Below are positions 56,362-64,000 of a stretch of 64,000 nucleotides of DNA, piece after piece. How positions within the stretch are numbered: the first letter of the stretch is position 1; the number at the start of each line of letters is the position of its first letter. The stretch comes from Rusavskia elegans. Lineage: Eukaryota > Ascomycota > Lecanoromycetes > Teloschistales > Teloschistaceae. The position numbers were made by a program, and so were the translations under genes. The stretch covers positions 1-64,000 of the forward strand of contig SAUG01000176.1 in NCBI GenBank assembly GCA_011316305.1, read 5' to 3'. The notes beneath the pieces were generated by a model that saw nothing but the letters and a program-made list of their open reading frames with translations, did not search any database and was not told the origin of the DNA.

Positions 56362-58929
56362 GGCTGTCGCTGTTGGAAAACTATCAGGTCGATCTATTGA
56401 TTCTGAGTAATTGTTAATGAGGATCAGAAAATTGAGCTGACCTAGTCCAGTATCTGATATGTGTACGGGATAATTGTCCCAGCTGTGCTTGAGTGCTGTC
56501 TTTCGCTTCCCGATTTAGTGAAGTCAGACAGAAGGTTTGACTGTCAGAACAGCTAGTGATGCCGTGTTTGGTTGTATCAGAGTCTGGCTGGATGGAGGAG
56601 CGATCAGTGAGATTAGAGTAATAGCTTGGAGTATCGAATGAGAGATAAGATCAAGTGTGACTCGTAGGCTCTAAAAGCTCAAAGTGAGGATACAATCAAG
56701 GTCATTGCTCTGAGCTCTTGTGATCAAAATGAGAGTAAAAGAAACTAACCTTGCTATGTTATGGCGATAATTGTTGGGTGCAACGATCTTGAAAACAATG
56801 CAAGCCTATCAATCGTCTTTCCTCAGACGAGCCTTGATCGAGGTGAACTTGCAGAAGTGATACGAAGAGTCAGAAGCGAAAGGCTGTAAGGGCGTTAACG
56901 CTAGAAGATCAGGATGATAGGATAATTTCCAGCAAGCTTCAAGTAGCGCCGAAGTGTTGAAGGTTGATTGCTGGAAAGCTAGATGACGTAAATGTGAAAT
57001 CAACGGTAGCCGAGTCGCCCCATGTGGCAGTGTGTTACCAGGCTGGGGTTGAAGCCAAGTGAGCAAGGGTCAAGTAAAATAAGCCTTTAGGTAAAACGAT
57101 CGTAAACTTAGTAGCTTTGTGCTGCGTTCATTAAGAGATGAATTCAAATGCTGGCAAATCCAAATGGACTTTTGTCCATTGAGGTAGATCACATTGCCTC
57201 ACTGTGCATACGAGTGTCGAGGCGCCGCAAGCGAAGAAAAGAAAATTTTTATTGGATACGGGATGATTGTGAGGGTAAAAGGGTGTAAATATTCCTGCAT
57301 GAAGTATAGGAAGAAAGGGGAAGGAGTCTTGCCTGTAAATATCTGACGCGATTGAAGAGTCTCCCGAATCACTCCTCGGAGGGTATCGCGACTGCCGTCA
57401 AGGTCGCTACTTGGGCCCGATCACACTCGCCCCTCCTTCACTGAGACATCTTCGTCGCCGAGCCTGAAGTTGTCAGCATCGGTTGCTTGATAATTTTCGA
57501 TATTGAAACAGCCCGAAACCACTCCAGCATGTAGGAAGCCTCCCTACTACGGGAACACCGCAGCCTTATATACAACTCCGTAGACATGCAAAAGTTCCAT
57601 CAGGGCTATCCCATCTATTTTGTGAGCAGCACATCCATAACTAAGAGCCTAACCCTGTGGATCCTTTGCTGGGAAATGGCATGCAAGTCGCTGTACATTC
57701 GGGTCATGTCGTGCCTGATACGAGTAGTAAAGCAGTCCGCCATCCGTCAGGTTAGATAGTCCTGGCGAGAACGTTTGCAAGGTCAACATCAAGAGTGCCT
57801 CAATATCTCTTTTACCACAACGACAACGACGATATGGCAGCGTTGACGCAAAGACTGCGAGTCGATCGGGTGATTTGTTGGAGCGACAGAAGCTAACCTA
57901 TCTAGGAATGATACTCTTGGCATTGCGAAGTTTATCTCCTCGTCGTCCCCTCGTTCTCACACGGATACCTCTTCCTTTTTCGAATCAGGGAGCACCCTTT
58001 ACTGCACGACAAATGGAGCGTGGTCGAACGTCATCGCCCAGGGCCTCACCCTTCATCTTTTAGATGTTTGCAAGGAATCGTATTGCCGACCTGGTGGACT
58101 CCATGTAGTTCCAGACTATATCCGAAGATCTCTTACTCCCTACCACAGGCCCAGTAGGTTTGAGCCGATGATCGTCAAAGCGTTTGTCACCAAGGCGTCA
58201 TGCTCTTGCAGCCCACAACATATTGGTCTTACCCTGCATGGTGTATATTCAATGCCATTCCACGTTTTTTGGAAAAAAGTCATGGCTTGATATGTCTTCA
58301 CGATGTCGCTCTATTCCAAGAATGATCTCGTCCTAAGTTCAACTTTCGCTTTCCGGGCGCCAATGCTTCAGATTGCTCGAGCGGAATGCACAGGGACCCC
58401 CAGCAAGCTCTATGAAGGAGACCTGCTGATCCCTGCATGAGCCTGTCGCTTGTGCCGTTCAAGATGAGCCTATTGACGATGAGCCTCTGTTCACAGGCAC
58501 AATCTCATGAACTTGTGGAATAAGTTGTGCGAGAAGTATGGCCAGGAGACTTATCACACCAAAAGCGGCAATGATGTTCGAAAAGAATCAAAGTATATCA
58601 TTAACCGACAGTGTCACAATTGATGGGTGTTAGTAGCGGAATGGCTTCTGTTAAACAATTGTGAGCCCGATCGGTCCGGATTGTCAACGGCACGGCTTGC
58701 ATTGCCTGTCAACCCATGACTCTGTAGGCTTCCTGAGATGTTTGGCTTTTCGCTTCCGACACATGCTTACTCCGACGATCATCCTTACCCGATAACCGTC
58801 TCGTCAAATCCCCCCATTTGGCAGAGTTACGAGCAGCAACAGAAATGACCTGCAAGGCCGCAATGCGCCTATGGTGAGCCATGATACATCCTGAGCGTTT
58901 CCGCTTGATGTCATGTAGCCCGAGCACAC
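56362..58929. other. Intergenic, nothing supported
   Basis: About 2.5 kb without a convincing gene on either strand. The first 400 bp lie upstream of the orphan gene and contain splice-like GT/AG pairs that could be a 5'-untranslated intron. No repeats or RNA genes recognised. Confidence 0.5.
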
Positions 58930-60021
58930 TTGCTTGCTCCAAGCTGGAAAGGTGCTGGCTTGACGATATTTATATGCGGCGCTGTCTCGGGGTTTCCTTT
59001 CCTCTTGTACGCCGCTACCAATGTGGCTTCCGGTCTACCTACTCTCTTCTATGTGCTCTGTGGTGATAGCAACCGTATCATTTCGCGGCATAGACTACGA
59101 TGCAGGCACTTGGTCCCCGTACATACCACGGCATTCATCGGGTACAGCCAACTATGCACAAGACAGCCGAGCTCGTTCGAATATTTTGACCCCATGATGT
59201 TCCAAACCTATCCCATCGACTGCTATGGTTTCCGTTCCAGGGGTACTTTTTCAAGGCGAAACCATAGTAGTCGATGGGTTATTCCTTTGTGCGGTCTTGT
59301 TGGCTGCTTCAAATCTTTTAAGGTCTTTCCGGAAACTCCACCCCGTCTCGAAGGGGAAGATATTCTTTATTCGGATATTCTTAGTTTTCCAAATCCTCTC
59401 GAGTCTGCTCGTGGTCCCTTATGGAAGCTTATCATAGCCCGTCAAAACACCTTGCATAAAACGAAGATAATAGATCGCACTGCACTGATATGCTATTATT
59501 TCCTCAAATTCTTTCTGGTTGCGTTTTGTCAATTTTCCAGGTATGTCCTATACCATGACTATGTATATACGATCTCGAATTTCCCAATTCCTAAATTTCT
59601 TCTCAGCAATTCGCGCCCTACAAAAGCAGCCAGTCCCCGCAAATCGTCCCCATCCACAAACCACGCTAACCCGCCTCCCCTCCCTCATGACCACCCAACT
59701 AACACCAACATCAAGCCCACCCATACCAGTCCCAAAGGTCCAAAACCAAACAACAATACGCCAACGCGCCCTTTCCCCTTCTTCAAAATCCACGGCTGCC
59801 AATTGCCTTGACATACGAACACTAGAGCAATAATCCCCGATCATCCCCCACAATCCCAGTGCCCACATCCGGCTAACACTTGTTCCAGCAACAGCACCAC
59901 TTCCGCTGCGGCTTACATTTCCGGTGACGAATACTGGCATCCCAGCCAGATTAGTGCGGCCAAATACCCCTGATATTAGACGCAGCAGTGAGTTGCGGGT
60001 CAGCAATAACATCTTCGCCAA
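58930..60021. other. Possible eroded membrane-protein gene (strand uncertain)
   Basis: Plus-strand frames at 58930-59080 (FICGAVSGFPFLLYAAT) and 59225-59437 (GLFLCAVLLAASNLLRSF, IRIFLVFQILSSLLVVPYG) encode membrane-helix-like stretches in different frames. On the minus strand 60021-59548 gives 157 codons with a hydrophobic, tryptophan-rich segment (IVVWFWTFGTGMGGLDVGVS). No set of splice sites joins them convincingly. This may be a decayed gene; I cannot choose a strand. Confidence 0.25.
59212..59278. repeat. Inverted repeat, 21-bp arms, 25-bp loop
   Basis: The arm CCCATCGACTGCTATGGTTT C at 59212-59232 is complementary to 59258-59278 with a single mismatch (20/21). It would form a strong hairpin in either strand. 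It lies within the possible eroded membrane gene. Confidence 0.75.
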
Positions 60022-60131
60022 TCGACAAATTGAATAGCTTCCTGAAGATGAAGCGGTTCTATAAGTGTACTCCCTTTCAAGCTTACCAGTGGAAGAGACC
60101 TAACGCACCCTAGAATCCGCAGCTTGCCATA

Positions 60132-60193
60132 TACTCGCACCCGTGCCTACCAAACTCGGTTCGGGCGAAACTCCTTTAGCACGGGTGCGAGTA
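60132..60193. repeat. Perfect 15-bp hairpin
   Basis: TACTCGCACCCGTGC (60132-60146) is exactly complementary to GCACGGGTGCGAGTA (60179-60193), with 32 bp between the arms. No gene spans it convincingly. It is too short for a TIR element call. Confidence 0.75.
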
Positions 60194-60949
60194 ATCCCTG
60201 TCTCCACGACCCTCCCTCAACCGAACGAACATGGCAAAACGGAAAACAACCTCGCAACACCACCATACTAAGAGACGATGCGCATGGCGAAAGCATTACC
60301 GGAACCTCCCAAGGATGCGTCGGTGATCAGAATCGTCTCCATATATAGACGAACTCATCTACTATCCGAGCCTATCATCTGGAAAACCTCAGCTATTTCA
60401 CGTGAAGAAGCCGCTGTCGTAGAGAGAAGGAAGAGATCGTTGTTATCGTTGATCGCTATCCCGGCCTGTAGTCGAGTTCACCGAGGTTGGTGTCAGAACC
60501 GTGATGGGTGCTTAGGGTCATGGGGTGGGGTTAACGGACGGAGATATTGTGAGGATGGGTTCAAGAGGCAATGCAGCAAGGGAGTAGAAGCGTTGATGGT
60601 AGCAGTATGGGAAGGATGGACGAGTAGAGATGCTGGCTCCAAGGGAGTTCCAGCAGGCGAAAATGTCAAGTCCAGTGGAAAATTTACTTTGATAGCGGAT
60701 AATCATGAGCCCCCAATCTCGCTTTTTGCCCACATGCTACGACACTGAGGGCACATCGTTCCTCACAGAGAAAATGTTCTCAGGAGTACAGCGCTAAATA
60801 CATTAAGACTACTGACTCTTCTGTTATATATATATATGCTTTAAAGTATCAGAACAGTCGTATCGGTATGGCAACAACCGTCACATCATGACCAGCATGA
60901 GTCACGTAAAAGGATGCGATTACGAAGTCATCATCAAGATATCTCCACC
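60194..60949. other. 3' flank of the PHD-finger gene
   Basis: A 156-codon plus-strand frame (60278-60748) has no recognisable content and no coding character that I trust. The segment adjacent to 60950 would include the 3' untranslated region of the PHD gene. Confidence 0.4.
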
Positions 60950-63586
60950 TCACCTGTATCGCTGAGACTTATGCGCCAATGGACTCGCCGTGGTCGGGAA
61001 CAGTGCCCGCTGGGGTTCTCTAACCCTTCCGCCTCTCACGTTCGGCGTGTTGCCGGTGCAGAAGACGCAGAGGTAGACTTTGGGCAGCCTATTGCGGTTT
61101 AGACCCACGCAGCGGACATGGAGCCATTTCTTGCAGGATTCGCTGACGATAGTTGTCAATATCTGAAATGGAGATGTACGTAAGGACAGATGGGAAGTTG
61201 GACTTACCAGAGAATCATTAAATCTCCATCGGATTCCGTTCCATGGCAGACGCAGCGAGTACTGTCACCACTGATCTGGCTATCATGCGCGGAGTTTGGT
61301 GTCGCAAGATCGGGGTCAGTGATGGTGGTTGGTGAGATGTTGAAAGGATCATTCAAAGTATGTGAAGTGGTAGGGTTCAGGGCATAAGGGAACGACTGCA
61401 TCGGATTCGCCGATGCAGGATTGGGATATTCGAAGCCTCGGCTTCGTGTAGGTCTGGAATTGCCGGACTGACCAGCCTTGGACTGCTCACGACGTTGCTT
61501 CATCTTCTTGAGCTCCGACTGCGCGTCCCCTTTGCCCTCATCCGAATCGATAGTTGTGTCACCGTCGCTGTTGCGGGTGTCTCGTCCGTCGAGGCGATCT
61601 GACACAAGTGTACTTGAGGAAGCGCGGTCGTCAGATATCGGAGGCAGAAAGCTCGGATCATCAAACTGTGCGGCTAAATTTGACATGACTCGTCTCTGAG
61701 GGTTAATCGACTTCACTCCGCTAGCTGTACTGCTGGAGGCGAATGTTGAAGCGTACGATGACTTTTGTGAGTGCGTCTTGGACTTGAGTGCAAAACGGGT
61801 CACTTTTGCCTGATGGGGCATCGAACGGGCGAAGCCAAACGATTGACGTTGACTCATCGCTATGTCGTTCTCCTCCGAGGATGTGCTGCTTTCGTCTTCT
61901 TCCGTGTCGCTGTCAACGTCCATTCGAGAATCCAAAAGTGGTCCAGCATCATTCTTGACAACCTTCTTCTCTGTACTTGCCCTTCCCGTCGCATCGATTG
62001 TCAAGGTAAGCTTCGTCTGTTTCTGCGCCTGCTGTGCGTTCTTACGTTGACTCAGCCGGCGAGCAGGTGCTCTCTGGCTTGGCGGAATCTTTTCGGGTTT
62101 TCTCACTGGTCGATTGCTGAGAGCAGCTTGAATGTGGGAATGATCAAATGGTGGAAGTACACTATCTGTGAAGCTTCGTCTAATGCCAGGATTGTCATCA
62201 GCTTCGTCACGTAGGACTTCCATAGCCGCCTTGACGGCAGGAGAGTCGTTCTCTGGGCCTTTTCTCCTTTTCGACTTCCTCGGGGCCACCAGCTCAATTT
62301 CCCGCTCGGCGTCCAGGACCTGATGCGCATAAGGCTGCAAGTTGACATCCAATTCCTTTTGGGAGATTGGAATATTGGGCAGGTCCGACGATTGACCTGG
62401 AGAGCTAAACAACATGCTTGGATTCACCACGCTTGTCGCGATTCTTGACCTATCGAGCTTCTTCTCCGGAACCTTAGCGGAAACAGGAAAGATGGCAAGG
62501 TCATCATGACTGTCTTCCAGGGCATGAAAGGAGGTAATTGATGGTCTCGAGGGTGTAGCTTGCGCTTTCGTGGAAGCGAAGGGGTCTGAATTCTTGTCGA
62601 TTTCAATTCCCAAAGCAAAAGGGTCATTGGCTGAGAAGTCAATATTCATGGCATCTTGGGTCGGTTCCTGGTCCCAAAAGAGTTTATGTTGAGGAAAAAC
62701 TGGTGCGGTGGCCGGGCCCGAGTGCGGGAAGCTGAAGACCTCGGGAGAGAACTGCAGACTTGGAAACCCAGGAGATTTCTCGAGTTGTGATGCCATCACT
62801 TCGGGCCTTTTTCCCTTGGCGACAGCTGGGGTCGACATCCGCCTTCCTGTGCCTAAGTGTTTCTTAATAACCTGCTCAACCCGAGCTTTTGTATTCTTAC
62901 GCCTGGAAGCTGAAGTGCTGGTCGGAGGTGGGGTCTGCATTGAGCCGGCGGAACGCATGGACGATGTAGCCTCTTCGTCCAAGCCAGTTTTCAAGGGAGT
63001 TAGCTGCGTCTCCGATGTACGATTGCAGGGACGTTTCGAGGTGGACGAGGGATTCGGTGAAGAGGACAGACGGCGAGAAGTGTCTACTGGTGGTAGCGTT
63101 TGCTCTGGATTGGGCGATAGGTGGTGAACATGGGAGGCGATTTGTTCCTCAAGGTTCTGAGCCGAGAGTGGCCTCTTGGTGCCGGAAGATTTGGTCGGGC
63201 TCTTCAAAGGGGTCGAGAAGGAGGGGAACTTGGGGGTTTTGAGGAAGTCAGGACTTTCGGCCCATGGGTCGGCGGTATTCCATGTTACCCGAGGGTCGTA
63301 GAAGCTAGATTCTTGCTTTGGGGTTTCGAAGCTCTGGTTGAAGGAGGCAGATGTCGGGGTTCTGGTTGGTGTTGGAGGTTGCCCGGTGGGATAGCTGAAG
63401 CTGCGAGTATCAAGAGTTGTTAGCGGTGTCGGACAAGGCAAATCTCGGACCGAACCATGGAGGGCCACAGAAGGTAAGGAGTGCAAGCGAGGTCCAAGCA
63501 AAAGGTCCGAATGTGGGATACAATGCAGCGTAGCGAGAAGAAATCCGTAATGCTGCGTACCTATACGCTGGTTGATCCCAACTCAT
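60950..63586 (-). CDS. PHD-finger protein, 803 residues
   Basis: Exons 63586-63561 (26 nt), 63400-61208 and 61142-60950 sum to 804 codons. The tiny first exon encodes MSWDQPAY and joins through a 160-bp intron with a GCTAAC branch-like site to SFSYPTGQPPTPTRTPT. Most of the protein is disordered and Ser/Pro-rich. A C-terminal PHD finger has a complete C4HC3 set: C725, C727, C740, C743, H748, C751, C765, C768. The 65-bp last intron splits the codon of C740. PHD fingers of this kind usually read histone H3 tails in the nucleus. W746 two residues before H748 fits a ligand-binding finger. Specific complex unknown. Confidence 0.85.
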
Positions 63587-64000
63587 AGCAATATCGAACA
63601 ATGCCTTTCCCACTCCTTGACCCCCAGCGAGCACAATGCAGCAACGACCCTATTGTTGATCCCGTCTCTTCCCTTCCCTCCAAGACTTTATAGGCTCCCT
63701 AGGATCGATTGGGACAAGTCCGTTACAGCGAAGGCTATGATATTGTAGGGAGGATAGGGTAGGAGGCAGCAAAGACAAAGTCGTGGAGGTTGCAAGATTC
63801 TGTTGGAAATGCGGTGAAGCAGTAGGTAGCAATCTTGGAGGGAGCGAGTGTTGGTCTTCACAAGATGGAAGGGTATGTAAAAGCTGGAATTGCAATCAGT
63901 CTAATCTTCTTCGTCTGCTCTTGACTGGGATGAACCCAGTGCATCTGGTGGCATTACTGCACCTGTGGGGGACTCACAAACAGGCAAGGGCAACAACGCT
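63587..64000. promoter_or_regulatory. Upstream region of the PHD-finger gene
   Basis: 414 bp to the window edge. An 81-codon minus-strand frame (63895-63650) ends before the PHD gene and has no recognisable content. The promoter and 5' untranslated region are expected here, but no motif is distinctive enough to name. Confidence 0.4.

Noticed and set aside
1..64000. CRISPR array, bacterial operons, ribosome binding sites, riboswitches
   Set aside because: Introns, gene families and RIP show a fungal nuclear genome; no array of regularly spaced repeats exists.

Overview
The window comes from a filamentous ascomycete (Pezizomycotina). Three things point there: genes split by short GT..AG introns of about 45-170 bp, fungal gene families (a giant DUF3638/DUF3645 protein, a Dal5-type MFS permease, Prp18, fungal F-box tandem paralogs, a DUF7923-type protein), and a long AT-rich block of wrecked retrotransposons whose copies differ almost only by C/T and G/A changes, the mark of repeat-induced point mutation (RIP). 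Gene models are hand-assembled from the sequence. Where I give exon joins, the reading phase closes exactly, but no transcript data were used. Layout: (1) 1-14160, a gene-free RIP block. A Ty3/Gypsy chromovirus-type element (A, 2722-11133, 240-bp LTRs) is inserted into the gag of a second LTR element (B, about 2042-13848), which carries only gag and protease. The 3' end of another B copy starts the window. Inside A is a decayed tRNA-like cloverleaf interrupted by a long hairpin. (2) 14160-19400: a 350-bp inverted-repeat element (15207-15556), a frameshifted membrane-protein gene, a two-exon orphan gene and a gene fragment. (3) 19426-29850: one eight-exon gene on the minus strand encoding a 3259-residue DUF6606/DUF3638/DUF3645 protein with helicase-like motifs. 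(4) 31.5-40.8 kb: an F-box-like relic, a four-helix membrane protein, an allantoate-permease-like transporter, a DUF7923-type protein and a calcineurin-like metallophosphoesterase. (5) 41.2-54.1 kb: four paralogous F-box-type genes around prp18. Only the minus-strand copy is intact; the three plus-strand copies are truncated or broken. (6) 54.4-64 kb: an orphan with an acidic tail, a gene-poor stretch with two strong hairpins, and a PHD-finger protein. The genes do not form a pathway or metabolic cluster. Conserved housekeeping genes (prp18, the phosphoesterase, the PHD protein, the DUF3638 giant) are interspersed with fast-evolving paralogs, next to a RIP-silenced transposon island.
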